Assembly (NCBI RefSeq): GCF_035967765.1
Contig: NZ_JAYWIT010000002.1
Source of the DNA: Conexibacter stalactiti
Lineage (GTDB): Bacteria > Actinomycetota > Thermoleophilia > Solirubrobacterales > Solirubrobacteraceae
Length of the DNA stretch: 64,000 bases
Strand: one strand, 5' to 3'
Shown: in pieces, positions 25,483-34,384 of the stretch
Position numbering within the stretch: the stretch's first letter is position 1
Layout of the letters: every line of letters begins with the position of its first letter
Position numbers and translations under genes: made by a program
Notes under the pieces: generated by a model
Seen by the model: the letters and a program-made list of their open reading frames with translations, nothing else
Told to the model about the DNA's origin: nothing
Database searches by the model: none

Positions 25483-26676
25483 TCACGCGACGAAGCGGAC
25501 GGGCAGTCGATCGATGCCCTGGAGCGTGTTGTTGCGGAGCCGGCCTGGGGTGCCCGCGACGATTCGATCGACGCGTGGGACCATCGCGTCGAGGAGGAGG
25601 CGCATCTCGAGCTTGGCGAGGTGGATGCCGACGCAGGTGTGCGGGCCGTTGCCCCAGCCGACGTGCTGACCGTTGGAGCGGTGGAGGTCGAAGCGCTCGG
25701 GGTCGGGGAAGTGGGTCTCGTCGAGGTTGGCCGCGCCGAACAGGAGCGCGACCCGTGCGCCTGCGGGCAGCGTGATGCCGTCGATCTCGTGGTCGGCGGC
25801 GAGCTGGCGGGTGAAAGCCCGGATCGGTGATGCGATGCGGACGTTCTCGACGACGGCTGCGGGGGTCAGCGCGGGGTCGGCGCGGATCTCGGTCCAGGCG
25901 TCGGGGTGCCGCGCGAGGGTCCACAGGAGATGGGTGGAAGCGAGGATGGTGGTGTCGAGCGAGGGCGCGACGAAGTCGATGACGAGCGCCTTCGCTTCCT
26001 CAAAGGTCAGCTCGCCGGCGCGCTGCGCGTCGAAGACCGATGCGGCCCAGCTGCCCGAGGCGACGCCGCCGGGGCGCAGACGGCGGCTGTAGAGCAGGAG
26101 GCCGAGCGAGCGTGGAACGGCTCGGAGGCCGCGGCGGTTGATCGGACCGAGGACTTCGAAGGTCGCCGCGGCCCAGCGCAGCAGTCTGTCGCTGCTGCCG
26201 TCGACGCCGACGAGCTCGGAGACGACGCGAGTCGGCAGGCGGCTCGCGAAGTCGCTCGCGGCGTCGAAGTACGCGCGGCCGAGCAGCTCGCCGACGACGG
26301 CGGCGGCCTCGTGCGCGAGCGGTTCCTCGATCGCGGCGACCGCCTTCGCGCCCAGCGATCGCATCAGCACACGGCGGCGAGCGGTGTGGACCTCGTCGTC
26401 GCTGCTGAGGGTCGTGTGCCTGCCCAGTCTGTTGACGAGCGCGTTGGCGGCGACGCCGTCACCGCTGCGGAAGTGCGTGTCGTCGCGCAGGGCGGCGCGG
26501 ACATCTGCGAAGCGGCCGATGGCATACATGCGATGGCGGGGAAGCCAGACGACCGGGCCCGCGTGCCGGATGCGGGCGAACAGGCCACGGGAGTCCGCGA
26601 GCACGTCGTCGCTGTAGAGGTCCGCATCGACGACGGGAGCGGCGGTCGGAGCCCGGCGGCTCGGCGTGACGATCAT
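25483..26676 (-). CDS. Cytochrome P450
   Basis: A 397-residue soluble bacterial P450. ATG 26676 overlaps the stop of the upstream ligase gene by four bases (ATGA); ATG 26688 is an alternative giving 401 residues. The I-helix oxygen motif appears as APSLDTT (about 237-243), the ExxR is ENVR (277-280), and the haem-ligand loop is GWGNGPHTCVG with Cys348. P450s hydroxylate or demethylate substrates using electrons from a ferredoxin, and no ferredoxin gene is adjacent. As the last gene of the aromatic-degradation operon it may open the pathway by hydroxylation or O-demethylation. Confidence 0.93.
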   Translation of the reverse strand: MIVTPSRRAPTAAPVVDADLYSDDVLADSRGLFARIRHAGPVVWLPRHRMYAIGRFADVRAALRDDTHFRSGDGVAANALVNRLGRHTTLSSDDEVHTARRRVLMRSLGAKAVAAIEEPLAHEAAAVVGELLGRAYFDAASDFASRLPTRVVSELVGVDGSSDRLLRWAAATFEVLGPINRRGLRAVPRSLGLLLYSRRLRPGGVASGSWAASVFDAQRAGELTFEEAKALVIDFVAPSLDTTILASTHLLWTLARHPDAWTEIRADPALTPAAVVENVRIASPIRAFTRQLAADHEIDGITLPAGARVALLFGAANLDETHFPDPERFDLHRSNGQHVGWGNGPHTCVGIHLAKLEMRLLLDAMVPRVDRIVAGTPGRLRNNTLQGIDRLPVRFVA

Positions 26677-28544
26677 CTCAGCCGCCATCTGATGGAGTAC
26701 GGGGAAAGGGCTTCGTGGGCATCCCGCTCGCTGATGCCGGAGGTCTCGACGACGACCTCGCCGTCGTGGAGGTGGGCGTGGACGTCGTCGGTGCGTCCGC
26801 GCAGCGCGTCGCGTGCCGCGTCTTCGGCGGCACGGCGGCGCAGCTCGGGCTTGAAGGGCTTGCCGACGATCGTGAGCGGGATCGCGTCGACGATTTCGAC
26901 CTGCTTGGGGACCGCGGCGGGCTCGGGGACGCGGGTGGCGGCCCATGCGCGCAGCTCGTCGGTCGTGACCGAGGCGCCGTCGGCGAGCTGGACATAGGCG
27001 ATCGGGACCTCGCCGGCGTGCGGGTCGGGACGGCCGACGGCGGCCGCGGCAGTGACGGCGGGATGATCGAGCAGGACGTCTTCGATCGCCGCCGGATCGA
27101 TGTTGTGGCCGCCGCGGATGATGAGGTCCTTGACGCGGCCGGCGAGGGTGACGTAGCCGTCGGCGGCGACGCTGCCGCGGTCGCCGGTGTCGAGCCAGCC
27201 GTCGCGGACCTTCTCGCCGGGGTCGGCGACGAGCCCGTCGCGGCTGTCGGTCAGGTAGCCGGCGAAGACGTTGGGGCCGCGGATGACGAGCGTGCCGATC
27301 TCGCCGTCGGGCAGGAAGCGCCACCGACCAGTGGTCTCGTCGATCTCGATGGCGCGGATCTGCTGGTAGGGCATCCGCTGCCCGACGCTGCCGGGGCGGA
27401 TCGCGCCGGGCCAGTTGCGGGCGCTGGCGCAGGTGCCCTCGGTGAGGCCGTAGCCCTCGCAGAGGTCGAGGCCGGTGCGGTCGCGAAATGCCTCGGTGAC
27501 GGCGGGCGGCAGTGGCGCGGCGCCGACGACGGGGTAGCGCAGGCTGCTGATGTCGGCGTCGACGGGAACCTGCCCGAGCACGGCGTAGACGGTCGGGACT
27601 GCCGACATCGCGCCGATCCGATAGCGCTCGACGAGTCTCCAGAAGACGCCGTAGAGCGGGATGTCGCGGTACCCGAGTGGACCGGCCCAGACGACGTGCT
27701 GGCCTCTGAGCAGTGCTGCCAGCACCGTGACGACCAGCGCGTTGGTGTGGAAGAGCGGCAGCGCGGCGAAGGCGCTGCTGTCAGCGTCGAGCGAGGTCGC
27801 CGCAGCGACCATCCAGGCGTTGGTGATCTCGTTGCGGTGGGTGCGGGCGGCGAGCTTGGGGGTCCCGGTCGTTCCGCCGGTGTGCAGGCAGCTCGCGAGG
27901 TCCTCGGCGGCCGCGGGAGGAAGCGCCGCGGGCGCGGCGTCCGCGTCCTCCACGGCCTTCTCGAACCATGCGACGAAGGCGTCGTGAACCGGCTCCAACT
28001 GCGGCGGCGGGCCGCTCGCGGCGGTCGGCCGCAGCGCGAGCAGGACGGCTGACGGCGTCGCGGCGGCGAGGCGCCGACCGAGCTCCCATGCGTCGGGGTC
28101 GAGTTCTGGTCCGGCCGCGACGATGACCGGCGTGTTCAGTCGGCGCAACAGTGGGTGGGCGTGCTCGAATCTGAGCGCTGGGTTGATCGGAGCGGCGATG
28201 CCGGCGACCTCCGCGGCCAGCAGCGCGGTCAGCATCTGCTCGCAGTTGACCGACACGAGCGCGACCGGCGTCTGGCGTCCGACGCGCAGCGCGCGGAGCG
28301 CGCTGGCAGCTCGCTCGACGTCGTCCAGGAGCCGGGCGAAGGTGCGCGTCGAGGGCTGCTGCCACCGTTCGGCGTCGGGCAGGAAGGTGACGGCCGGGCG
28401 GTCGGGCCAGCAGGTCGCGGCACGGCGCAGCAGGTCGTGGGTGGTGGCGGGCAGGCCACGCTGTGCCAGCGGCACCTGTTCGATCGCGGCGAGGTCGTCG
28501 GGGCCGTCGGCGCGCGGCCACAGCAGCTGCTCGGTCGCGGTCAT
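26673..28544 (-). CDS. AMP-dependent acyl-CoA synthetase/ligase
   Basis: A 623-residue adenylate-forming enzyme. ATG 28544 overlaps the dioxygenase stop by four bases; a longer in-frame extension covers that gene and is rejected. The P-loop-like A3 motif is HTGGTTGTPKLAARTH, A5 is EGYGLTEGT, and A8 is LAGRVKDLIIRGGHNIDP. The C-terminal catalytic Lys is in IVGKPFKPELR. The protein activates a carboxylic acid to its AMP and then CoA ester, probably a side-chain acid of the aromatic substrate or a ring-cleavage product. It is somewhat longer than typical ligases, with about 40 extra C-terminal residues. Confidence 0.92.
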   Translation of the reverse strand: MTATEQLLWPRADGPDDLAAIEQVPLAQRGLPATTHDLLRRAATCWPDRPAVTFLPDAERWQQPSTRTFARLLDDVERAASALRALRVGRQTPVALVSVNCEQMLTALLAAEVAGIAAPINPALRFEHAHPLLRRLNTPVIVAAGPELDPDAWELGRRLAAATPSAVLLALRPTAASGPPPQLEPVHDAFVAWFEKAVEDADAAPAALPPAAAEDLASCLHTGGTTGTPKLAARTHRNEITNAWMVAAATSLDADSSAFAALPLFHTNALVVTVLAALLRGQHVVWAGPLGYRDIPLYGVFWRLVERYRIGAMSAVPTVYAVLGQVPVDADISSLRYPVVGAAPLPPAVTEAFRDRTGLDLCEGYGLTEGTCASARNWPGAIRPGSVGQRMPYQQIRAIEIDETTGRWRFLPDGEIGTLVIRGPNVFAGYLTDSRDGLVADPGEKVRDGWLDTGDRGSVAADGYVTLAGRVKDLIIRGGHNIDPAAIEDVLLDHPAVTAAAAVGRPDPHAGEVPIAYVQLADGASVTTDELRAWAATRVPEPAAVPKQVEIVDAIPLTIVGKPFKPELRRRAAEDAARDALRGRTDDVHAHLHDGEVVVETSGISERDAHEALSPYSIRWRLR

Positions 28545-29479
28545 GCCCGCACCGTCGCGGTCGTCGTCTCCGGCGGCCGGCCGTCGCCGACCGCCCACGG
28601 GGGTCGGCCTGGCTGGGGTGGGGCGATCGGGAAGCCGGTCAGCAGGAAGCGGGGTGGGGGCGGAGCGCCCCATTGGTTGATCGTGCCGGGATGCATCGAC
28701 CAGCGTCTGGGCTGGTAGCGGTCGGCCTGCATCTGGGCGAGCTCGGAGCAGCATTCGATCATCGCGCCGTCCTGGTCGTGGAAGTAGAGGAAGTGGTTGT
28801 TGCCGGGGCCGTGGCGGCTTGGCCCCCAGATGCACTTCTGGTGGCGCGCGGCCTTGAGGCGGTCGGCGACGCGTCCGAGCGCGGCGAGGTCTCCGAACGT
28901 GTACGCGTAGTGGGAGAGCTCGGCGCGCGGGGCGAGCGTCAGCGCGATCCCGTGGTGGTCCTCGTCGCAGTGCCACCAGGAGGCGAGGAAGCCCATCCGG
29001 TCGGAGCAGCGGAAGCCGAGCCCCCGGGTGAGGAAGCGCTCCTCGGCACGGTGGTTGAGGACCTTGGTGGAGACGTGCTCGAACTTCAGCGGCCGGTCGC
29101 CGGGCGGCGGCGGTGCGACGGTCTGCATGCCGCAGAAGAGCTTGTAGACGTGACCGGCGGGCGAGGCGACCTTCAGCGCGCGGTCGATCCCCGGCTCGCC
29201 GTCGTAGACGCCGCCGAGCACCGTGCCGCCCGCGGCGGCGATCCGCTTGCCGGCGGTCTCCAGGATCCCGGCGTCGGCGACCTCGAGCGCGAGGTGGTCG
29301 TAACCGCGGCGGTGCGGGTCCTCGATCAGGATCAGCTCGTGGTGGCGGTCGTTGCAGGTGAGGTAGCTGACACCGGCGAGGCGGTCGGTCTCGACCATGC
29401 CGAGCACCTGCTGCTGGAAGTCGACGGCGGCGTCGAGGTCGGCGACGTGGAGGGCGATGTGTCCGACGCGGGTGACCAT
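28541..29479 (-). CDS. Type I extradiol ring-cleavage dioxygenase (VOC superfamily)
   Basis: A 312-residue two-domain vicinal-oxygen-chelate protein. ATG 29479 fits the domain start. The expected Fe(II) ligands are His135 (FEHVSTKV), His190 (SHYAYTF) and Glu242 (AMIECCSE). The family signature SRHGPGNNHFLYFHDQDG lies at 221-238, and active-site His residues are at 175-176 (DEDHHGIAL). It would cleave a catechol-type ring next to the hydroxyls using O2. It is followed by the ligase with a 4-base overlap and preceded by the NmrA-like gene with a 2-bp gap. The aromatic substrate is unknown; biphenyl- or catechol-like diols are possible. Confidence 0.9.
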   Translation of the reverse strand: MVTRVGHIALHVADLDAAVDFQQQVLGMVETDRLAGVSYLTCNDRHHELILIEDPHRRGYDHLALEVADAGILETAGKRIAAAGGTVLGGVYDGEPGIDRALKVASPAGHVYKLFCGMQTVAPPPPGDRPLKFEHVSTKVLNHRAEERFLTRGLGFRCSDRMGFLASWWHCDEDHHGIALTLAPRAELSHYAYTFGDLAALGRVADRLKAARHQKCIWGPSRHGPGNNHFLYFHDQDGAMIECCSELAQMQADRYQPRRWSMHPGTINQWGAPPPPRFLLTGFPIAPPQPGRPPWAVGDGRPPETTTATVRA

Positions 29480-29481
29480 CG

Positions 29482-30369
29482 TCAGCGGGTCTCCTTGGGG
29501 GCGTGGTGGGCAAGCGCCCGCGCCAGCGGCGTCGCGGGCGCGAACTGGTCGCGGTGCTCGTCGAGGAACGCCTCGATCGAGCGGGGCGCGGCGCCGGTGA
29601 GACGCCGAACGTGATCGGTCGGATGGCCGTCGCTGCCGGCGGCGAAGTACGCCGCCATGCGCACCGCGTGGTCGACGGCGTGCGGATCGGCATCGCGGCG
29701 CGCGAGCGCGCGGCCGACGAGCCGTGGCGGGATCGAACGGTGTCGAGACCCGAGCAGCGCGGCGAGGCGAGTGAGCGTCACCGGTCGCGGTCCGGTCAGC
29801 TGCCATGTCTGGTCGGAGGGGGCCGGGTTCAGCAGCGCCGCCGCGGCGCAGGCGGCGATGTCGCGCACGTCGACCATGGCGATCGGCGCGCCGCCGAACG
29901 GGTCGACGACGATCCCTCCGCGCGACGCCAGCGGTGCGACGGTCTCCAACAGGTTCTGCATGAAGAACGAGGGGCGCAGGAAGGTGAAGCCCAGGCCGGT
30001 CCGCTCGATGCGCCGCTCGCTGCGCCAGTGGCCGACGGAGGTGGGGGTGACGCCGTTGGGACCGAGCGTCGGCGCCCCGCCGGAGATCTTCACGATGTGC
30101 CGGACCCCGGCGGCGGTCGCGGCGTCGATCGCGGTCGCTTCGAGCTGCTCCTGCGCAGGGCCGCCGGGCGTGACCAGCAGCAGCCGCACGGCGCCGGCGA
30201 GGGCGGCACGGACGGTCGGCGGGTCGGTCAGGTCCGCGGCGACCGACGCCACCGGCAGGCCGGCCTCGGCCGGACGCCGCACGAGCGCGCGGACCTCGAC
30301 CTCCGCCGCCGCGAGCTGTTCGGCGACGTGGCGGCCGACGCGGCCCGTGGCGCCGATCAGCGCGATCAT
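29482..30369 (-). CDS. NmrA/NAD(P)-binding atypical SDR protein
   Basis: A 295-residue Rossmann protein. ATG 30369 overlaps the monooxygenase stop by four bases. The dinucleotide motif is MIALIGATGRVGRHVA at the N-terminus. LRPSFFMQNLL and PIAMVDVRDIAA are typical of the NmrA/QOR2 group, which lacks the YxxxK catalytic pair. Members reduce quinones or sense NADP(H). Inside an aromatic operon it could reduce a quinone or protect against one. The ending at 29482 is two bases before the dioxygenase start. Confidence 0.85.
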   Translation of the reverse strand: MIALIGATGRVGRHVAEQLAAAEVEVRALVRRPAEAGLPVASVAADLTDPPTVRAALAGAVRLLLVTPGGPAQEQLEATAIDAATAAGVRHIVKISGGAPTLGPNGVTPTSVGHWRSERRIERTGLGFTFLRPSFFMQNLLETVAPLASRGGIVVDPFGGAPIAMVDVRDIAACAAAALLNPAPSDQTWQLTGPRPVTLTRLAALLGSRHRSIPPRLVGRALARRDADPHAVDHAVRMAAYFAAGSDGHPTDHVRRLTGAAPRSIEAFLDEHRDQFAPATPLARALAHHAPKETR

Positions 30370-31850
30370 GCGACCGCTCCCACCGGTGCGGCGAGCGCTC
30401 GCCAGGCCGCGCAGACGGGGCCGATCTGCTCGGCGCGACCGGCGCCGAAGACGAAGCGGTCGGGGCGCAGCAGCGCCCACGTCAGGCCGCGGTCTCGCAG
30501 CCAGGCGCCGTCGGCGCCTGCGTCGTGCACCGGCAGTCCTTCCTCGGCCAGCAGCGATGCGGCGAGGTCGTCGACGGCGACGGCCGCCCATCCGTGGGGC
30601 AGCCGGTCGTCGAGCCGGTCCGACTGGGGAAACAGCGTCCCGGCCGTGCGGCGGTTCGGGATGCGCGCCGGGCGCCGCGCGAAGGCTCCGGAGCCGTAGG
30701 TCGGCAGCGGCTTGACGTTGGTCGCGGCCCAGCGTTGAAGGCGGGTGCCGTCGATCGCGTGCAGCAGCGCGTCACGAGCGCGGACGATGCGCGGGTCGGT
30801 CGCCTGGACGAGCCCGCCCATCGTGGTCGCCAGGCGCTGCATCGCGGCGACGTGCGGCTTGCGCTCGGCCTCGTAGCTGTCGAGCAGCGCGACCGGCGCG
30901 CCGGCGAGCACGTCGGCGAGCTTCCAGGCGAGGTTGGCGGCGTCGCGGGCGCCGGAGGAGAAGCCCTGGCCGGCGAAGGGCGGCATCACGTGCGCGGCGT
31001 CGCCGGCCAGCAGCACCCGCCCGACGCGCCAGCGGCTGGCGGTGCGGGTGTGGAAGGTGTAGACGACCGCGCGCTCGATCTCGACCGTCTCGCCGTCGAG
31101 CCATGGCGCGATCGCGCGGCCGATCGCCTCCGGCCGCAGGCGCGGCTCGGCGTCTTCGCCAGGCTTCAGCATCCACTCCCAGCGGTGGCGGCCGGGCGAC
31201 ATCGGCAGCGTCACCGCCTGCTGCGCGGCGCTGCCGACGAAGTGCGGGTGCGGCACCTTCGCCAGCGGACGGTCGACGAGCGCGTCGACGACGATCCACC
31301 GCTGCGGCGCCGTGCGGCCGTCGAACGGGACCTGCAGCCGTGCGCGCACCGCGCTGCCGGCGCCGTCGCAGCCGATCAGCCAGCGGCAGCGGATCAGCTC
31401 GCTCGGCCCGCCGTCGGCCGGGCGCACGAACGCCTCGACGCGATCAGAGCGACGGTCGAGGACGTCCAGCGCGACGCCGCGCCGCACCTCCACCGACGGA
31501 CGCTGCGCCAGCGCGGCGAGCAGGGTGCGCTCCATCGAAGGCTGGTTGATCGAGACCAGCGGCGGGTGGCCGAGCGGCCCGGTGCGCGAGCGGAAGACCT
31601 CGACCGGCCGGCCCGCCGCGGTCACGATGCTCGCGCCCGGCTGCACCTGGGCGTCGGCGAGGACCGCCCGATCGAGCCCGACCGACTGCATGATTCGCAG
31701 CACCTCGTCGTCGATCACGGCCGCGCGCGGCAGCGTGTACGGCGCGGGCGCGCGGTCGATCGCGATCGTCGCGACGCCGCGGTCGCCGAGCAGCAGCGCC
31801 AGCAGCTGCCCGACCGGGCCGAGGCCGCAGATCAGCACGTCGCAGTCCAC
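30366..31850 (-). CDS. FAD-dependent aromatic monooxygenase (MhpA/PheA-type)
   Basis: A 494-residue class A flavoprotein hydroxylase. GTG 31850 has GGAG upstream. The FAD fingerprint is DVLICGLGPVGQLLALLL, the DG motif is IGCDGAGSAVRA, and the GD motif is LLAGDAAHVMPPFAGQG followed by SGARDAANLAWKLA. Such enzymes insert one oxygen into phenolic rings using NAD(P)H, as in 3-(3-hydroxyphenyl)propionate hydroxylase. Its product would be the diol for the extradiol dioxygenase encoded downstream. Nothing seems missing, and the C-terminal thioredoxin-like domain of phenol hydroxylases is short here. Confidence 0.92.
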   Translation of the reverse strand: MDCDVLICGLGPVGQLLALLLGDRGVATIAIDRAPAPYTLPRAAVIDDEVLRIMQSVGLDRAVLADAQVQPGASIVTAAGRPVEVFRSRTGPLGHPPLVSINQPSMERTLLAALAQRPSVEVRRGVALDVLDRRSDRVEAFVRPADGGPSELIRCRWLIGCDGAGSAVRARLQVPFDGRTAPQRWIVVDALVDRPLAKVPHPHFVGSAAQQAVTLPMSPGRHRWEWMLKPGEDAEPRLRPEAIGRAIAPWLDGETVEIERAVVYTFHTRTASRWRVGRVLLAGDAAHVMPPFAGQGFSSGARDAANLAWKLADVLAGAPVALLDSYEAERKPHVAAMQRLATTMGGLVQATDPRIVRARDALLHAIDGTRLQRWAATNVKPLPTYGSGAFARRPARIPNRRTAGTLFPQSDRLDDRLPHGWAAVAVDDLAASLLAEEGLPVHDAGADGAWLRDRGLTWALLRPDRFVFGAGRAEQIGPVCAAWRALAAPVGAVA

Positions 31851-31859
31851 CGGTGGCTC

Positions 31860-32804
31860 CTAGACCGGGGTGGCGCTCGTGGAGATCCGGTTCGTCAGCG
31901 TGCCGATGCCGTCGATCTCCAGCTGCACCGTCTGGCCGGGTCGGACCCAGCGCTCCAGCTCGAGGCCGCAGCAGCCCGGCATCGTGCCGGTCGAGATCAC
32001 GTCGCCGGCGTCGAGGCGCTCGCCCGCGGAGGCGTAGGCGAGCATCTCGCCGAGGCCATGCTGGGGGCCGGCGGTCGCGCCCTCGCACCACACCTCGCCG
32101 TCGACGCGGACGCGGCCGGTCATGCGCGTCCAGTCCGGGACGGCATCGGCGGTCACGACGTCGCTGCCGAGCGAGTTCGCGAACGACTTCGCCTTGATCA
32201 CCGGCCCGAAGACGTTGCGACGCGCGTCGTCGGCCTGCACGTCGCGCGCGGTCCAGTCGTTGAGCACCATCCAGCCGCCGACGGCCTCCAGCGCCTCCCG
32301 CGGCGTCGCGTCGGCGATCGGTCTCGCCAGCACGCAGGCCAGCTCCAGCTCGAAGTCGAGCGCTCTCGTGTGCGACGGCCACCACATCTCCTGCCCGTCG
32401 GCGAGGATCGAGGTGTGGTTGGCGACGTAGAAGGTCGGCGCCTCGTAGAAGCGGCCATTGGGCTTCAGCTTCGGGAACGGCCGTCTCGTCACCCGCTCGA
32501 AGGCCGAGACCGCCTTCCACGCCGGCGGCGGGAAGAAGTGCTTGACGAGCATCCGGCTGGAGGCGACCACGTGCGACTCCCACAACATGAACGCCCGCAG
32601 CGACCGCGGCCGGAACGGCAGCCCCGCCGCCGCCGGATCGACCACCTTCGCGTCGTCGTCGGCGAGTGTCGCCGCGGCGCGCTCGCGTGCCGCCCCGCCC
32701 TCGGCCAGGAACGACAGCAGGTCACGCTCGTCGGGCAGGAGGACCCATCGATCCCCCCTCGGGTCCTCGGCGATCAAGCCTTCAGCGGTGGTGCGCAGTC
32801 TCAC
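31860..32804 (-). CDS. Fumarylacetoacetate hydrolase (FAH) family protein
   Basis: A 314-residue FAH-family enzyme. GTG 32804 is preceded by AGGAGATGCC. The metal-site motif is DFELELACV with two Glu ligands, and later VLNDWTARDVQ and STGTMPGCCGLELERWV are conserved. Family members hydrolyse beta-diketones such as fumarylacetoacetate or act as 2-oxopent-4-enoate hydratases in meta-cleavage pathways. As first gene of the operon it probably processes the ring-cleavage product of the extradiol enzyme. Which reaction it does cannot be read from motifs. Confidence 0.9.
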   Translation of the reverse strand: MRLRTTAEGLIAEDPRGDRWVLLPDERDLLSFLAEGGAARERAAATLADDDAKVVDPAAAGLPFRPRSLRAFMLWESHVVASSRMLVKHFFPPPAWKAVSAFERVTRRPFPKLKPNGRFYEAPTFYVANHTSILADGQEMWWPSHTRALDFELELACVLARPIADATPREALEAVGGWMVLNDWTARDVQADDARRNVFGPVIKAKSFANSLGSDVVTADAVPDWTRMTGRVRVDGEVWCEGATAGPQHGLGEMLAYASAGERLDAGDVISTGTMPGCCGLELERWVRPGQTVQLEIDGIGTLTNRISTSATPV

Positions 32805-32851
32805 GGCATCTCCTCCGGTAGTCAGTGCTCGCCCGGCAGTGAGACTCTACC

Positions 32852-32904
32852 CAGAACTGAAGAAATCCTCAATCATGTGCCGATCCTCAGAACTGTAAGG
32901 TTCT
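32852..32904. promoter_or_regulatory. Divergent promoter with TetR-type operator candidate
   Basis: Between the FAH-led operon and the tetR gene lies the inverted repeat AGAAC-6-GTTCT at 32889-32904. The octamer CAGAACTG is also directly repeated at 32852-32859 and 32888-32895. This is the expected position for the adjacent TetR protein to bind and control both directions. Confidence 0.45.
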
Positions 32905-32909
32905 CGTTC

Positions 32910-33542
32910 ATGTCGACGGACGCTCCGGAAGGCAGGGTCAACCGCGGCGAACGCCGCAAGGCGCAGACGCGCGCTCGCCTGCTCGACGCGGCGCGCACGC
33001 TCTTCGCCGCCCAGGGCGTCGACGCGACCCGCATCAGCGAGATCACCGACACCGCCGACGTCGGCGCCGGCTCCTTCTACAACCACTTCACCGACAAGGA
33101 CCAGCTGGTCTCGGCGATCCTCGCCGAGCTCGCCGAGCAGCAGGGAGCGCTCGTCGACCGGATCACGCAGGATCTCGAAGATCCCGCCGAGATCGTGGCG
33201 TACGCCCACCGTCACTTCGTCCGCCTCGCCCGCGAGGACGCCACCTTCGGCAACCTCGTCGTCCGCCTCGACCTCTCCCACCGCCTGCTCATGCACGCGC
33301 TGGGCCCGCGCGCCGTCCGAGACGTCCAAGCCGGCGTCGCCGCCGGTCGCTTCGAGGTCCCCGACGTCGCGCTCGCCGTCTACGGCACAGGCGGCGCGCT
33401 GCTCGGAACCATCCGCGCCGTCCTCGACGAGGCCACCGGCCCCGACGCCGACCAACACCACGCAGAAGGCGTGCTGCGCTCGCTCGGCGTGCCCGCGCCC
33501 GAGGCCGCCGAGATCGCGCGACGGCCGCTGCCGGCCGCATGA
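32910..33542 (+). CDS. TetR family regulator of the aromatic operon
   Basis: A 210-residue regulator. ATG 32910 is used; the long upstream frame is antisense to other genes. The N-terminal helix-turn-helix spans about residues 20-62: LLDAARTLFAAQGVDATRIS, then DVGAGSFYNHFTDKDQL. The C-terminal half is the usual variable ligand-binding region with many leucines. It is divergent from the six-gene aromatic operon, with an inverted repeat in the 105-bp spacer, so it is probably its local repressor, released by a pathway compound. Confidence 0.92.
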   Translation: MSTDAPEGRVNRGERRKAQTRARLLDAARTLFAAQGVDATRISEITDTADVGAGSFYNHFTDKDQLVSAILAELAEQQGALVDRITQDLEDPAEIVAYAHRHFVRLAREDATFGNLVVRLDLSHRLLMHALGPRAVRDVQAGVAAGRFEVPDVALAVYGTGGALLGTIRAVLDEATGPDADQHHAEGVLRSLGVPAPEAAEIARRPLPAA

Positions 33543-33687
33543 AGGGGTGCGCACCGGCGAGCCGGCCGCGGCGGTCGAGTCACACCGCGCGCGGAATCCA
33601 ACGCAAGCTCGGCCGCGCCCGCCGGTCCGACGTCGTCGGCTACGCGCTGGAGCGGGGGGTGGTGAAAACGTCGGACCGGGGGTGAGA

Positions 33688-34056
33688 CTAGAGCGTCCGG
33701 CGAGCGTCGGCGCTCTCCCACAAGCGCGGCTCCCCGGCGCGGATCCGCGCGGCGATCTCCTCAACCTCGCGGAGGCTCGCGTGACCGCCGCGGACCCGCC
33801 AGGTGAGCTGCTGGCGCGGCGGGTTAGCGCTCGTCGCGATCACTCGCCAGGGTCGGTCGAAGAGGTGCAGGACGGCGCCGCAGAGGAAGGCGACCACGTA
33901 CTCGACGGGCATGAGCAGCCATGCGGCGAGCCAGAAGACGACGCCGGCAGCATCGAAGTCGAGATGGGTCGCGTCGAACCGCCGACGAACCCGCCACGGC
34001 GTCCATCGCCGCTCCACCGTCCACTCAATACCGGCGGGGTCGCGCACGGTCGCCAT
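33688..34056 (-). CDS. Small membrane protein of unknown function
   Basis: A 122-residue protein. ATG 34056 is used; GTG 34059 is equally possible. A single strong hydrophobic segment (VVFWLAAWLLMPVEYVVAFL, about residues 38-57) lies between polar N- and C-terminal parts, and RVRRRFDATHLDFDAAG precedes it. I do not recognise a named family. The composition and codon use look real. It stands alone between a TetR gene and a glycosidase gene on the other strand, so no function is suggested by context. Confidence 0.65.
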   Translation of the reverse strand: MATVRDPAGIEWTVERRWTPWRVRRRFDATHLDFDAAGVVFWLAAWLLMPVEYVVAFLCGAVLHLFDRPWRVIATSANPPRQQLTWRVRGGHASLREVEEIAARIRAGEPRLWESADARRTL

Positions 34057-34384
34057 CACGCGGGGATGATACGCAAGAAAGCTGTCTGATTGTGCCGATC
34101 GGCAACAGCTCGCTGGCTCGTCGCGCTTCGTGAGTCAGCAGCGCACCGCGTGCGCATCACTGTTGTCTATGCAATGTATTGCACGAACACGGGATGTAAC
34201 CCGTCCGTAACGACCATAAGCTCCCAATAGTCGTCGTTGGTCGCGCATTCGGCGCGGAGAGCGGCGAGGAGTGGAGAGAGAGCAGCACCAACGCGCCCGT
34301 CGCCTTCCCTCGGGTCGCCCGCACATCGCCCTGGGCGGTGCGGATCGTCGGTGGCGCTGGAGCTCACTAGCAGGAGGAGCAGGA
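34057..34384. promoter_or_regulatory. Promoter region of the GH106-like gene with inverted repeat
   Basis: The 328-bp spacer contains TGCAATGTATTGCA at 34170-34183 (six-base arms, two-base centre), about 200 bp before the glycosidase start. It is a candidate operator for a sugar-responsive repressor. AGGAGGAG at 34372-34379 is the ribosome site of that gene. Confidence 0.4.

Noticed and set aside
26673..29693. Fusion of dioxygenase-like and ligase-like frames into one 1,006-residue protein
   Set aside because: The N-terminal third is an out-of-frame shadow of the dioxygenase gene. The ligase starts at 28544 with a 4-base overlap.
30525..32909. Long plus-strand extension before the tetR start
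   Set aside because: This frame is antisense to the FAD hydroxylase and FAH genes and lacks any domain; the TetR protein begins at 32910.
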